Assembly: GCF_018143015.1 (NCBI RefSeq)
Contig: NC_054756.1
Span: 30,501,940 to 30,565,939, forward strand
Source: Lytechinus variegatus
Taxonomy: Eukaryota; Echinodermata; Echinoidea; Temnopleuroida; Toxopneustidae
Reading direction: 5' to 3'
DNA: 64,000 bases
The notes beneath the pieces are model-generated. The model made no database searches. It was given only the letters and a program-made list of their open reading frames with translations, and was not told the origin of the DNA. Positions 44,000 to 56,535 of the stretch are shown one piece after another. Within the stretch, counting starts at the first letter, position 1; every line of letters starts with the position of its first letter. A program made the position numbers and the translations under genes.

Positions 44000-46170
44000 T
44001 TGGTAAATTCATGTCATTGATCATTCCCCCGTTCACCCCCCCCCCTCAAGGTATTCAGTTGTTTATTCATCTTTTCTTGTTTACATAATTTTAATTCTTT
44101 CGCGATTATTACTACATCAATTAATTCAATTATTTATTTGCTAGATATTTCCCTCGAAGACATTTTGGAAGCTTACAAGAGATCCATTAGTAGGATTAAA
44201 CTTAGGGATCTGCTTGCTCTATTCATCACTGCCCATTATTTTCATTACACATCATGAATAGCCACAAATGTTTATTATTTTTTTTTTGGGGGGGGGTGGG
44301 GTAAATACTTAAAATGATCTGAGCAAGAGAGCAATCAGGTCATTTTGTCTTTATTTTGAAATTGAAATGAACAATCTGGTGCAAATCTTATGAAGATTTT
44401 TTTTTAAGTCTGAGTTTGGGATGGGAGCAAAAGAGAGCCCAGTACCCCCCATGTATTTGCTCTCATCAAGGCTATCTTAAAGGTCACTTCCAAATAAAAT
44501 AAAAAATTTGTACCTGCCCACCCCCCCCCCCCTCTCTCTCTCTCTTCCAACACACACACATTCAACATAATCATGCGAGCAAACAATATTATTCTCATTT
44601 CATTTTTATTTCTATCCCACTTTTAAATCAAAGTCATTCATGTCTTTAATTCGGCTGCACCAGAATGTCACAGTATGCCCTGCTGCAATGGCTTTTATGG
44701 GCTATCTTGCCACACATGTTACTTTGATACTAAACACCTGTTGTATTAGTATTGTACCCATGGATACACGACATACAGAATCAATCAATCAATCAATCAG
44801 TAGCACCATCATATTCCAATCATAAAGAAGTAATCTTTAGTGCCATTTCATCACAACACAGTTTGGTAGCAATAACATCATCATCACATATCTTTCACGC
44901 AATATAAATTGGTGGATTAAGTAAATCACGAATATCAAGATTAGAAAGTAATATTTCAAATTAAAATCTTTATTAAATAATAAATTTTTGAATACATGAT
45001 AAAAATATTTTTTCTCTTTTTTCTCACCAAAGCATCATATTACATCAGCAAAATGCCTATAATGAGTGCAACAGAAATTGCAAGGATATTACAAGAGAGG
45101 GGATGTATTTTTTTGGTAAAATCTAGAGAAAAAAAAGAAAAAAAAACGTATATTCAATTACATAGTTATTGATAAGCTTTACATAGTCAATATAAGGGGG
45201 GGGGGGGGGCAACTGAAGGATGCCATTAATAAAAAGATTATCGATATACCTCTCTCTCAAAGTCAGTTACTCAAATATCAAATCATTTTTTCAGCATTTG
45301 CTGACAAGAAATAGCATGCTAATCTAATCGGGGACACTTCATAAAAAAGGGGAGCACATTGCCACATTTCTCTAAAGAGTGCCTTCCCAAATCTGCACAT
45401 TAGTAAATCAGTAACAAAGTTGCTTATTGTCTATTGTTGTGAAGTGCTGCTAGAGCTGTGTTCTATTTTCAACAAATTATTTTATTTGCAGAGCTAATCT
45501 AGTTCATTATACGGGACATCGACAATACAGTGTTACAAAAACAAAGAGATTATAAAAAAAAGTGCAACTTTTCACTTCCCCCAGAAAATGAATTCAACAG
45601 CTTAATGTCCAGCAATACATACAGTTTCTTGTTTCAAAAGGACTTCAATTATGGTAAATTGGCCCCAAATGTAACTAGCATGGGAACCCCAGTTTTTATC
45701 TGTTGCTTTAATGTTTCCATAGTAATTACCAGAATTTCAAAGTTAGAATAGTGGTTAGTCTTAATGAATTGGGGTCCAGGACTGAGAGTGATTTCTTCGC
45801 CCTTTGTTCTGTCACATTGTTTTTATTACGCACATTTTTTTCAATGAAAATCCATTATTTTTTATCACCTTTTATATGTCTGTAGGCATGTATGTTACAT
45901 AGCCCAGACCTCAGTAAAGGCCCATACTGCATTGTTTAGATTACAAGAATACAACCTATCCCTTTCAAACTACTAATATTATTCAAAGTGCTTTCACTAC
46001 TATAAGTACTACATGTAGATGATTAGAACATTAATAAAGGGGGGGGGGATAAGTGTGCCCTTTGGAAAAATATTTTAATCTTGTGTGAAACCTATGGACC
46101 TAAATATCTATACTCCATCTAATCCTTTTTTTTCAACAGATGTGTAGTTTAAGCAACATACAATACGTAT
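44000..46170. other. Downstream region of gene candidate D
   Basis: AT-rich with homopolymer and (TC)n, (CA)n tracts. An AATAAA on the minus strand lies at about 46178-46183, some 70 bases after the gene D stop. Nothing else was recognised. Confidence 0.35.
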
Positions 46171-46249
46171 TGACACATTTATTTGAATTCATTCATTGTT
46201 TTAAAATCTGTAATTGCAATGAAGTAACTGCTTGTTATGAACCTGGCCT

Positions 46250-46299
46250 TCATATTTCTTCTTGATGTGCCCTGGTGATACTCAAACTGCCTGTGAAAC
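46250..46299 (-). CDS. Gene candidate D exon 4 (terminal)
   Basis: Acceptor TTTACTATGCAG. The two first bases complete a glycine, then FTGSLSITRAHQEEI and TGA (46250-46252). Another frame is open longer, so the assignment depends on the phase-1 join to exon 3. Confidence 0.35.
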
Positions 46300-46820
46300 C
46301 TGCATAGTAAACAAAAAGAGAAAGGAACAAAATGAGCTGTTGATATGAATTATTCTTACTCACCTAGTCCAGTTTATTTAGAAGTTTTAAACTTTTTATG
46401 AGCCCCTACTCTTCCATGCAATATTATTTAGAAAATGCACATGTAGTAACTTATGTTGCCAGATAAAAATCATAGATCACTATTATAGATCATTATTCAT
46501 ACAACTTTTTTTTATTAAGTATGGAAACCCATTCAAATATATATATCGAAAGATTAATCTCAATATTTTGTCCTTTTTTATTTCTGTCTTCGGAGTAACT
46601 GAGTTTTAAAGTGATTTTATATATGATTAATATAGCTAAGAGACATGGACAATAAGTATGCATTGATGATAATGGAAATACTGGTGAATCTGAATCCAAA
46701 AGAATATTATCTCATCATGGAGCTTTATTTTATGGGATAACATGATTCAGAAAAATAGTTTTTATGAAAACAAGCATACCTGGCAAGCTTTTAGATATCC
46801 TGTTACTCATCAGATTGTAC

Positions 46821-46899
46821 CTCTTGGTGATGTGCAAATGGTATTTGACTTTGTACTTCTGACTAGGCTGGGACTGCTAAGAACTGGATCCCATTGGAT
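46821..46899 (-). CDS. Gene candidate D exon 3
   Basis: Acceptor TATTGAATTGCAG, donor GTACAA. Reads IQWDPVLSSPSLVRSTKSNT then ICTSPR plus one base. Starts in phase 0 and ends in phase 1, matching neighbours. Ser-rich, possibly disordered. Confidence 0.4.
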
Positions 46900-47930
46900 C
46901 TGCAATTCAATATACATACAATACTTTACAGTTAAAAATTTCAAAAGTGATAAACAAAATTCCTCTCTTAAAACAATTTTTTCAGAGTTTCCAGCTTTCA
47001 CACTTCCCAAGTAGAAAAAAAGCAGGTCTTGACCAAAAACTAAATGGTTCAAGCATACGTGGCCTACTATAGTGAGGTCTTTTGTCAATCTTCAATATAA
47101 ATATACACCAAGCCAACTTGGACAGATGTAGGATAATTATCATTTGTGTGATAATATGGCTCTTGCTCATTCATCAGTGCGAGACAATCATTAAATTTTT
47201 TGCACTCATCTATAAACATGTCTGATTTGAATCTCTATGTCAAGTGAGTTCCTCTTTATAAGTTTGATTTTTATCTTAAAAAGGGTTAGCTCACTTGCTG
47301 GCAGGTTTAAATGACCCTTTCCCTTTCACATCAAGTGAGGACAATAAAGATAAATCAATTGGATCAGCCACTCTCTCTGCTTAGCCTTATACTTAAAGAA
47401 TTCAAAATAGGGCACTATAAATTTTCTCAACCCTTCCAAAAACAATTGAGAAGTTTGAACCCTGACAAATAAATGTTGCCCCCCCCCCCAAAAAAAAAGA
47501 ATCATTAAACTCCGTTGCTAGGCTAATTATATTTTAGTCCAATGGTCCAGCCAGGAACTAAAATAAAGTGAACTTAAATCTTTGTAGAAAAAAAGTCAAA
47601 CCAGACAGATCTAGAATTTTATTTTTTTTAAATCTATATCTAAGTTAGACCTATCCTAGGGCCTTACTTTTATTTAAAAAAGGAAAAACGTTAACATCTG
47701 TGACTGTCTCAAATCATTCCGTGACCATGGCATGGCATGCCAAAAATCTACCAATATCATTCCAAACAGATTCAGTTCATTTAGATTTAATTTCGTTTCA
47801 TTTTAAATAAAGATAATTATATTGAAATAGCGATGTCGAAAAATCAGTACGAGGCCCATGGCCTATAACTTGAAATTTCAACTCAAGCTTGTTTGACAAT
47901 TAATTTCCAACACCTAATGACCTAACCTAC

Positions 47931-48052
47931 ATCGGTAATTTCGCAGCCGGCTGGCACCGGCGATATCAAAGTCCGCATCCCGCTCTGGCTATATATTTGG
48001 CTTAATTTTGATGCAGCTTTGGCTTTGCCGTTAAACAAGTCCACATCTACCC
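47931..48052 (-). CDS. Gene candidate D exon 2
   Basis: Acceptor GTCAAATATCAG, donor GTAGGT. Reads VDVDLFNGKAKAASKLSQIY then SQSGMRTLISPVPAGCEITD. The composition is richer in GC than the flanks and coding-like. Start phase 1, end phase 0. No family was recognised. Confidence 0.45.
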
Positions 48053-48335
48053 CTGATATTTGACAATAAGAACTGAAATACAGATTTAATAAGGGCGGAC
48101 ATGAAGCATCCCAATTAACCAACTTAGTTCTACGAAAAACTATATTATTTTCTGAGAAAATATGTCAGTCAGATTTCAGACTTATTTTGGGATCAGGACA
48201 GGAAAAAGAAATGGAAATATGGAAATTGTGGTTTGCATTGTAAACTGCACATAAAGCCATGCATGCGACGCCGAACCCCAGCAAACACATTACAATTTCA
48301 ACTAAGATCAAAGTAAAAAATTGAACTTAACTTAC

Positions 48336-48357
48336 TTTTATTCCTATGGAATGTCAT
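48336..48357 (-). CDS. Gene candidate D exon 1 (start)
   Basis: ATG at 48357-48355, reads MTFHRNK plus one base before a consensus donor GTAAGTTAAG. Joined to the other three exons it gives 273 bases, exactly 90 residues and a stop. The predicted protein is small, basic at its start and without signal peptide or membrane segment. An upstream ATG opens a short frame that stops within this exon (MEQKILEE...), which would be a uORF. I do not recognise the product. Confidence 0.4.
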
Positions 48358-48534
48358 TAGATTGATATTAATGTTTCCTCCAAGATTTTCTGCTCCATTG
48401 AAGTTCACTCAGAAATCATGATTTCGAACATCAATTCTAAAAACAGATAATTAGACTTGCTATTGTATTTCAAAAAGTTGAAATTCGCAGAATCAAAAAG
48501 AACGACACTTCGCACAGATATCGTAGGGAATTGT

Positions 48535-48627
48535 GGGGCGGAAAAAAATGTTTAATGCATGAGGACATGAATAAAACATTAGCGTTTTATCCAATCATAC
48601 AAGTGCATTGTGCGTATTTTGACGTCA
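48535..48627 (-). promoter_or_regulatory. Candidate promoter of gene D
   Basis: A palindromic CRE TGACGTCA (48620-48627), a CCAAT box (48591-48595) and a GC box GGGGCGG (48535-48541) lie within 100 bases, about 180-270 bases upstream of the start codon on the minus strand. Such a cluster is typical of TATA-less housekeeping promoters. The sites could equally serve a plus-strand transcript. Confidence 0.45.
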
Positions 48628-48792
48628 TTACTCATGAATTAAACATTGACCTTCCAAAATCAACCTTCAAATTGGACAAATGGCAGCCATGTTTGTTATG
48701 TACAAAACCTATGGAAAATCAAAAACGCGCAAAAAGAGTTGCCTCTCTAGCTCCCTTCGGGAGCTTACGTATACGTAAGATCGTATCTCTGT

Positions 48793-48960
48793 GAATCCAA
48801 GCTGTGGGAAGTTAAAAATTGATGCAGAGGGTCGAGGTTCGAGCCCTGGTCACGTCTTTCGGATGGTGACGTTAAAGGTCGGTCCCAGACGTAAATAATC
48901 ATATCTGATTGATACACGTCTGACAAAACTCAAATACACACACACACACACCGGGACAGC
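48793..48960 (+). mobile_element. SINE-like element, copy c (5'-truncated)
   Basis: From AATCCAAGCTGTGGGAAG it matches copy a (38866-39050) in inverse orientation through GGTTCGAGCCCTGG, CACGTCTTTCGGATGGTGAC and the (CA)n tail. The 7SL-like first 20 bases are absent. Confidence 0.65.
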
Positions 48961-50774
48961 CTAACCTCGTAACTCTGGTACGGGTGTGGGAGGGGGCTCT
49001 TCTTTCTTTGCCTGTCTCTCTTTCAGTCATTTCAAATCAGTTTTTTCCTATCTTATCACTTCTTGATCACATTAATCCTCTCTCTCTCCCTCTCTTTACT
49101 TTTACGGGTCAATATAACCCAACGAACTTTTGTGACCACTCTAAAATATAAGGGGGACTTTTCGGAATTTTGTCGGGTTGATTTTTTTCATTTGTTAATT
49201 TTAAATATTTTTAATGAACAATTATTAGGTCGGTTATTCTAAGTAGAAATATTAAAAATATTACTTTTATTTTTAAAGAAATTATTTAGCTTAAATAATC
49301 ATGATTTTGACATTTTTCTCATTTTTGAATATTAAGTCTATGACGAGGATACCTCTTATCTCTTATTTTCCTCTGCTGAATTTAGCTGCACCACTAATAA
49401 ATGCATAGACAACCACCGTAATAATCGAGGTCATTTTTCTGGCCTGGGTGCGCCGAGTCTGGGCCGGTCGCGTAGCTACTAGTAACGTTGATGATGCGCT
49501 GGGGCTTCAGTCGACTCGTCATAGATCTTCTAGCAACATACACAATGACGTCTAATTTGCCTGGTCTGATTTGAAGTGCAATTGCTTCAGGGCTGATGTT
49601 TATCAACGATGATTGTTCAAGGTCAGATTTCAAATTTTAAATTGCATTTGACTTTTAAGTTTATAAATCTTAATACAAGTCGCCGAATCCCCGAAATCCG
49701 GGTCTAAATTTCAACTTCGAGTCCGAGACTATGGACGGCGAAAAAAAAACCCATGCATCGGATGCATTGCATTGGCTGCGCGCTGCGCTGCAGCTGAGCT
49801 GCACAGCCAGGCGCTGCGTCGCGTCGAAGGTCGATAATCATTGAGCAACCAAACTTCCAAAGCCAAATTAAAGCTTGAATAAACGGCCACCTATTCACAT
49901 TTTCCCTGGTTTTCTTCAATAATTTCTAAGAAAAATCAGCCAATTCTGGGAAATTGATTGCAATGTTACATCGTTTGCAGAGTGCCATCATCGTTTTGCG
50001 TTAGACTTAACCTTACTTAGATCTAGGCCTAGACTAGAAGAAATGGGAGCTAGATAGATTTTACACCATCTTAATTTATGATTTTGGGCAGAAAGTAGAT
50101 TTGATAGACACAATCCATATCTTAATTTGACCATTGATTCTGTGAAATCAAAGACTTTTACATAATTTCTTTGCCATAATGCAAGAATTGGTAAATTTTC
50201 CTCGGCCTGCATGGCCTTGGCTTGGCTGGCAGAACGCGTATTTTTTTGGAGAAATTTCGAAAGTGAAAGAGCAAAGTGACTGAGCTCGTCGTGATTTTAT
50301 TTTTATGCATTAATTTTCTAACTGAATTTTAAAGATTTCATGCCTAACGGTAAGGCCTAACGGTAACTTGTCATCCATTAAATCTTCTAGTTCTAGATCT
50401 AGACTTTACCCTGTAGGCAAAAACGGACTAAAAAAATCATAACCTCCTAGCAGCTAGCCCATGCAGGCTGGCCTTAATTGAACCAAACTTAGCTTGCATG
50501 GACCAACCCTCAAATGGTCTAGATTTAGGCGTCCTATACTATAAAGACAATGTGGAATTCATCTGTTTTGAGTTTATTATTATTTTAGTATTTTTTTATT
50601 GTTGCATAGACTATCTCATACCAACAAGTCGTGCTAGATCTATATATATTCTAGATCTACTTAGATATCCAGTGTGGAACAACATCTTCAACAAACAGAT
50701 CGAGACTGGTCAGAGCATTTGTCTAGTTAGACAAATAAAGTTAGATCTTTAGACTTGGGTCTATCGATCAACTA
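48961..50774. other. Unresolved region with GC-rich islets
   Basis: Two GC-richer patches (49430-49520 and 49750-49830, with CTGCGCGCTGCGCTGCAGCT) interrupt AT-rich DNA. Frames overlapping them on both strands show no domain and no convincing splice partners. They may be first exons or promoters. Confidence 0.3.
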
Positions 50775-50898
50775 GACAGGAATAACCGTCGTTTCTGGGG
50801 ATTTATTCAACAATTTCTGACATTTTACTATAATCTCCATCGGTGAGTGAGCCATGGCAGTTCAGCAGAGCAAAATACAGAGATTGAAGCTTTTGGTC
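50775..50898. repeat. Three-copy local repeat, copy 1
   Basis: GACAGGAATAACCGTCGTTT through GCAGTTCAGC and GAAGCTTTTGGTC. Copies 2 (52447-52532) and 3 (53308-53422) are inverted relative to this one. Confidence 0.7.
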
Positions 50899-51612
50899 TA
50901 TCGATCAACATGATCAAGATCTAGGTTAGATGTAGACTTCACTTATTACTGATTGGAATGTATTTCTAAATTTATAAGTTTTGGGGAAAATGGTGAAAAG
51001 AAATGATAACATACTACTGATAGATACGTGAATTATTTTTTTAATACCCATTGGCATTGCTGCCTGCTCTAATAAATAAATAAATAAATGAGTCACGGCC
51101 TATATGGACTGCAGATAAAAGCTGATCGACGCCTAGCTAGCAGAACAAGTACCAGTGCTAGACTAGGGGGTTGAAATCTAAGCAGACGACGGAGCATAAT
51201 GTAGCTTAAGCATAGAATGATGATGGGTTCAGCGAAGAGCCCAGAGAAAATAAGGGGGACATATTCAATCCCGAAATGCTTTGCGAGTGGTCACAAAATC
51301 GTCTCGGCGCAAATCACCTAATTCAGCCGTCTGGTGAAATCGCTGATAACAACAATCACCGATTTGGTAATGATTTTAGTTTCCTATAACTTGCATTTGT
51401 AAAGTTTAAATATCAAAGTATGTTTTAATATTTATGTATATCCCTCAACATATTTTTTAATGTTATCTTTGATATCGTTGTAGTCATATTCTTTCATATT
51501 CGTTTCTTGATCACTACTAATTTGTTGTTGTATTTGATCGGCATTTGATTTCGTTGTCATGAACAATAAAATATGCGCGCAGCTCAGTTGCATGCGCGTA
51601 TCGAGTTGACCT

Positions 51613-51664
51613 TCCTTAGAGCAACACGCTTGTCAAGGCCCTATATAAACAAGGTTGCGACAAC
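51613..51664 (+). repeat. Inverted repeat with TATATAAA, left copy
   Basis: AGCAACACGCTTGTCAAGGC then CCTATATAAACAAGGTTGCG. Its inverse lies at 56515-56566, 4.9 kb away. Both contain TATATAAA in the same context. Confidence 0.75.
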
Positions 51665-51899
51665 AGGGGTCAAAGGTCAAATTTGAAGGATCTCGAATAG
51701 TTCCAACCGGGCCTTTTTGTCGACTGCTACCATTGGAAATGCGTGCAAAATTTTGAATCATTTTTTATAATTATATCGGAAATTGACGTTAGAAATTTAT
51801 TTTAACGCTGCACATTCATATCAAAATATTAGCGACCACCTAAATTTATCAAATTTGTACGATTTTATAACAAAATACGTGAAATATCGTTGATTTGAA

Positions 51900-52060
51900 A
51901 AATGGCAACCGAGTTCGTCGCACGCCGTAAATGCTCACTGCTCCTGTAGCGAGCGGGACGCTGCACTAATTTTCCCCGGAACTGTCGGGCTGGATGTAAG
52001 GCTCTGCTGGTCCCCCACGGGTCGTTTGGAGAGCGAGAGGTGAGATGTACCGGTATGTCA
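51900..52060. other. GC-rich islet, possible first exon
   Basis: The plus strand contains an ATG in context AAAATGGCAACC and possible donors (GTAAGG, GTGAGA), but the frame stops after 15 codons. It lies about 260 bases downstream of the TATATAAA at 51643. Evidence is insufficient to call a gene. Confidence 0.25.
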
Positions 52061-52446
52061 TGTGGTGCCATAAATACTAGTTTCATATCCTAAATTCTTA
52101 TTGTAGATTTTGTGCCGTTGTTAATTTAGCTGAATTTGATTTTTTTTTACCAGAGCACTCAAAAACATGAATGATTTGAGCATATCTTTGTGCTTGAGAC
52201 TAAAGACTTTAGTTTGAGTTTTACTGAGTACGTGGGACCTTAACCTTAATTATTTATTTTTTATTTCTGAAATTTAAATAGGCCACAGGGCGGCCCATAT
52301 CATCAAATTGGTGGTTTCAATGTGGCCCTATTAACAAAAAAGAACAGCAAAAAATGTTACTAGATCTATTAATAATACCAAAAAGGTCTAACAGATCTAC
52401 TTGGTATGCAGTGAGTAGTGAGTTAAAATAAACATAACAAAATGTA

Positions 52447-52532
52447 GACCAAAAGCTTCAGTCTCTGTATTTTGGTTGTTCCGCTGAACTGCGTTGGCTA
52501 AATCCCCAGAAACGACGGTTATTCCTGTCTAG
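52447..52532. repeat. Three-copy local repeat, copy 2
   Basis: GACCAAAAGCTTCAGTCTCT through GCTGAACTGCGTTGGCT, then CCCCAGAAACGACGGTTATT: inverse of 50775-50898 with a deletion in the middle. Confidence 0.7.
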
Positions 52533-53307
52533 ACAAAATGTAGACCTCTACAGGCAAAAAATGTATGCAAACATGTTATGAGAAAGATCATTGGTATCCT
52601 TAATTGGGAATTATGTTCATTTAATATTAAAATCAACTTTGACAATTTGAATCAAACTTGTGAATTTAGATTTTGAAGATGAAACATATATTGCCTATTA
52701 ATGGATGGAAAGTGAGATAAGTGCTGTGCAGAATGCAGATATTCAATTCCACTAACCTTATTTTTAATAAGAACAAAATTAATTTCAAGAATTCAATTTA
52801 TTTTGGGGCCAATGCATAAAATGAATTTGCAACCAGGACTGTACCAAATAATGAAGTGCTTTATCCAGTTTAGATCAAAAGAACATATTAAAAGTAAATA
52901 AATACTTATTCATTTCAATCACCACACAGCACAACTCCCAAGGTTTACTAAATGAGGATAACGTTAGGTCACTTATATCATGAAATTTTACATTGGATAA
53001 GTGGTCTTGTCAAATGTCACCAGAATAAGACTAGTGCTAGTTTCCCTTATATTCCTATTGCTACAGAATTTTTCATAGCACTCTTAATATTTCTACCCGT
53101 TATGCCCTGTAAAAACTACCATGGTGTTCTTTGGATTTCATACCACTTCAATGCCTTACATACATGTACCTCGCTGCTCTCGAGATCAACATGCTTTATT
53201 TTATTTTCATATATGATACAGGCCAGGGTTATCCTTATAGTTGCCACCGTGATGTAAAACTATTCCAAAGGAAAGTGAAATACCCAAGTAGGCCTAGTAC
53301 AGTACTA

Positions 53308-53422
53308 GACCAAAAGCATTAGTATCTGTATTTGGTTGTTTTGCTGAACTGCGTTGGCTTCTCTCACTTAGTAAAATGTCAGAAATTGTTAAATAATTCC
53401 CCAGAAATGGTTATTCCTGTCT
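53308..53422. repeat. Three-copy local repeat, copy 3
   Basis: GACCAAAAGCATTAGTATCT through CTGAACTGCGTTGGCT and ATGTCAGAAATTGTTAAATA to GGTTATTCCTGTC. Longer than copy 2; same orientation. Confidence 0.7.
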
Positions 53423-56144
53423 AGCCTAGTACCAATTTGGCTATAAACTCTTTGTTGTGTACTGGGTGAGTTCAATTCTCACGAGGCATATTCGAACATC
53501 ACTGACCAGTGATAACCCTAAATGCTTTCATGGTGTCAGTACATGGACAAATGAGTTTAGTAATCCAGTTGGTTAGCATGTAGCTTCCTTTTTTTTAAAT
53601 ATTACTTTCATTTCTGCACTGCCAATACTTTGCACATCTTCTAGACGAAAAATCTTCAATCTCTTCACCATCTCAGATGTTGTAATTTCTGGAAGTTTCC
53701 ATGGTGAAGAAGAATAGTGTAGCAAAAAACATCTGAGATAGTGTAGTAGGTTTCACGGTCATCATATATTTTTCTTGGGCAAATGTTGGTCCTGAAAAGG
53801 ACCACCCAATCTTGACGTTTCGACAAGTGTGTTCTTGTCGTCCTACTCATGCCTTGTGTACTGAAAGCCCTCGCTCAGACAGCAAGTTTTGTATGTGCTA
53901 GTCTTTACGTGGAGCCACACTTAGAACAAGTTTCATTCGGTCTGTGCCTGCAGACTAATGCGGCCATGACACTTCCTCACCCATCCAATGCCATATAAAG
54001 TTCATATTGGCATTAAAATGTATTTGCTTAGTTGAACAACTCTTTACAACTATCTAAATTAACGCATGATCCAACTATATTATCGTTACATGTACACTAA
54101 ATGAAATAAAAGAAAGAGGTAGAGAGTGAGAGATTGACCCTCATTTTATGCTGTTGCCACCAATGAAAGTTCTGAATTTAAATTTGGAACTTCATGAGAG
54201 TCGAACTCATCCAACATTGCACAAAATGCGGTCAGAAGACAGGCGGAATGATACATGATGCAATATTTAAAGAAGATTTCAAGGAAATAAGAAAGATCGA
54301 TTGCACAATGTATGTAGCCCTACATGTATGTAATATAATCACATCTTTATCATGATGGAAATCAAACAATCATACTTAAACAGCTTACAGGCTTATCAAC
54401 TAGTTCATCTCTGAGTCTCATCTAAAACAGATCAATCGGCAGCAATTATGGCCTATTTTATTGTCCATAATCAAATTGAAAAAAATCTACATTTAGATCT
54501 AACTTAGATAAGTTTGGTGCATCAATGATTACCATATCTTGTCAACTAAGCATGTATTATCATTGGCTTTTGTAATTACTTATCACACCATACATATCAA
54601 CAGAGTAGAGGTCTACATGTAAATGTATGCTAAATTAGGCCTTTAAAGTTTCTTTGAAAAACTACAAAGAATTGATTGTAATTCCAAACCATTTCAAATT
54701 ACTTGGCCTAGTCGAAGAAATTTTTGGTCTAGATACCCAACCTGTCCGGACATGCAACTAGTGGTATGATGGGGGCACTTGTCCAATACTACAAGGTTGT
54801 GATATAAAAACATCCATGTGGTCTAACACCACTTTTAAAAAATGCAGTGCTAAGCTAACACCACTTTTATCACAAGGTTGTGATAACCTTGTCTGCAGTT
54901 AGTAACCTGTGTCAATTTTCTCTTGATCTAGACTGGATGAATACTTGATATTTTGGAACAGTCAATTTTGACTACATATACAGTGAATTCATCATCATAA
55001 AAAAATGCCTTGGCACAAAACTAAATTGAATTCTTGAAATTTATAATTTTTTTCTAATTAAAAACAGATTAAAAAGAGAGTCTGTGGAGATGAAGATCTG
55101 CATCAGTCACAGAGGGCCTCACAAAAATATGCTCAAAATTAAGTTTTTGAGCACTCCTGTGAATGAAACAGAATAACTGAATGGATCTGAATTTTTTAGT
55201 GTGTATTGTACATGAATGTTGCATAGACTCAAGACAGAAAGAGTGGTTGGAGGGTGCAAGTGGATGGGGTGCTTCCACTCTTCCCGAAATTCAAGAAATT
55301 TTTACTTTTTCCAGGAAAAGTTCCAGACTGAAAAAAAATCCAGGAAATTCAGGAAAATCCAAAAATTACAAGGGGGGGGGGGCCCTTGAGAAGCAAAATT
55401 AAAAATTGTAATGTAGAAACACAGAAGTGTGCCCCTATCCCCCCCCCCTTTGAAAGTAAACTGACAGTGAAGTCCTGCATGTCAATTTTTTCCTCACGAA
55501 AATGTGCCTCCCCTTTTGGAAAATCCTGGATCCGCCCATGATTACAATTAAATGACAATTTACAGTAGCAACTTAATATTCATGTAATATTTTACAAAGA
55601 TTTAGATCTTCCTCCGGATCCAGACATAGGCTCCGTCGTCGAAGCTCAAAATTTTCTGCGCTCGTCATTTCGTAATCTTTTTCCTATTTTTCAAGAGGAC
55701 ATGATGAACAAAAAATGTTTAATTTCTTGATTTGGTCACTTCTTGGACCAAATTTAGGCTCACTGTATTAATTATTATTGCCAGATTTTCATTAAAAATC
55801 AAAATGGAAAATTCCAGGAATTGTCTATGAATTTCAGAAAATTTGGGATTCATTTTCAGGAAAATTTGTTTTGGATCTGTGGAACATCAATGAGGGGTTT
55901 GGTGTCCGGACACTGAAAAATGAAGCCTTGTATTTGTAGAAGTCTAGGCTTGCTGTTGAGTGTTGTTGTTTATGACTTTATCTCACTTGTTTTTTTTTTT
56001 TTTTATCTCACTTCTCAGGAAAATAAAGCAAAAAATATAGCTTGAATAATGCTTATCATCATCATTATTTGTTCTTTATAATATTTTCTTACATTCTGTG
56101 CTAAAAAAAAATCAAAGACATTGCTTGTAAACTTTTCAAAATTG
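53423..56144. other. No gene recognised
   Basis: AT-rich with short repeats (for example ATCACAAGGTTGTGATAACC near 54870) and a MITE end with GGATCCGCCCATG at 55530-55540. No supported coding exon on either strand. Confidence 0.35.
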
Positions 56145-56535
56145 AAAGATGTCAGGAGTCCGGACACCCAACCCGTCAGGAAACACAACCACAGCGTATA
56201 TCGGGCTACTGAGCCAGCCGCACTGCCGGCTACGGTTGCCAGTCCCATACCGTATCTTTACTGTCATGTTTACGCCTTGGAACTATTAAAAATTAGTAAA
56301 AAAGCATGTTAAAAGTCAAAATTATTGCAAACCAATCATATCAAAATGAAGCGCATAAAATTCTCTTTAAAAACTATCATTTTCTTTTTCTTAAGAACAA
56401 TTGCAATTACCTGAAATTTGCTGTCGAAAAATCTCCCTCATAGACTTTGTACACAAACTTCGGTGAGTTTGGAACTATTGAAAAGCTCCATGAGCAAATG
56501 ACGGCAACTTCCGGTGTCGCAACCTTGTTTATATA
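56145..56535 (-). other. Possible TATA-driven two-exon transcript
   Basis: On the minus strand TATATAAA (56528-56535) is followed by an ETS-like CCGGAAG (56508-56514), a first exon with donor GTAATT (exon low end 56411), and an exon starting at 56282 after acceptor TTTTTAATAG. The second exon is GC-rich and holds two overlapping short frames (MTVKIRYGTGNRSRQ and MGLATVAGSAAGSVARY). Which, if any, is translated is unclear. Confidence 0.25.

Noticed and set aside
46250-46299. Alternative longer frame in gene D exon 4 (FHRQFEYHQGTSRR)
   Set aside because: It needs a phase-2 join, while exon 3 ends in phase 1. It would become preferred if exon 3 used another donor.
48531-48794. 87-codon plus-strand frame starting MWGGKKCLM
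   Set aside because: It overlaps the candidate promoter sites and runs toward the SINE copy; no domain or splice support.
49394-49919. Minus-strand frames beginning near 49633 and 49919
   Set aside because: Composition is somewhat coding-like, but there are no splice partners, no domain and no conserved motif. Kept only as GC-rich islets.
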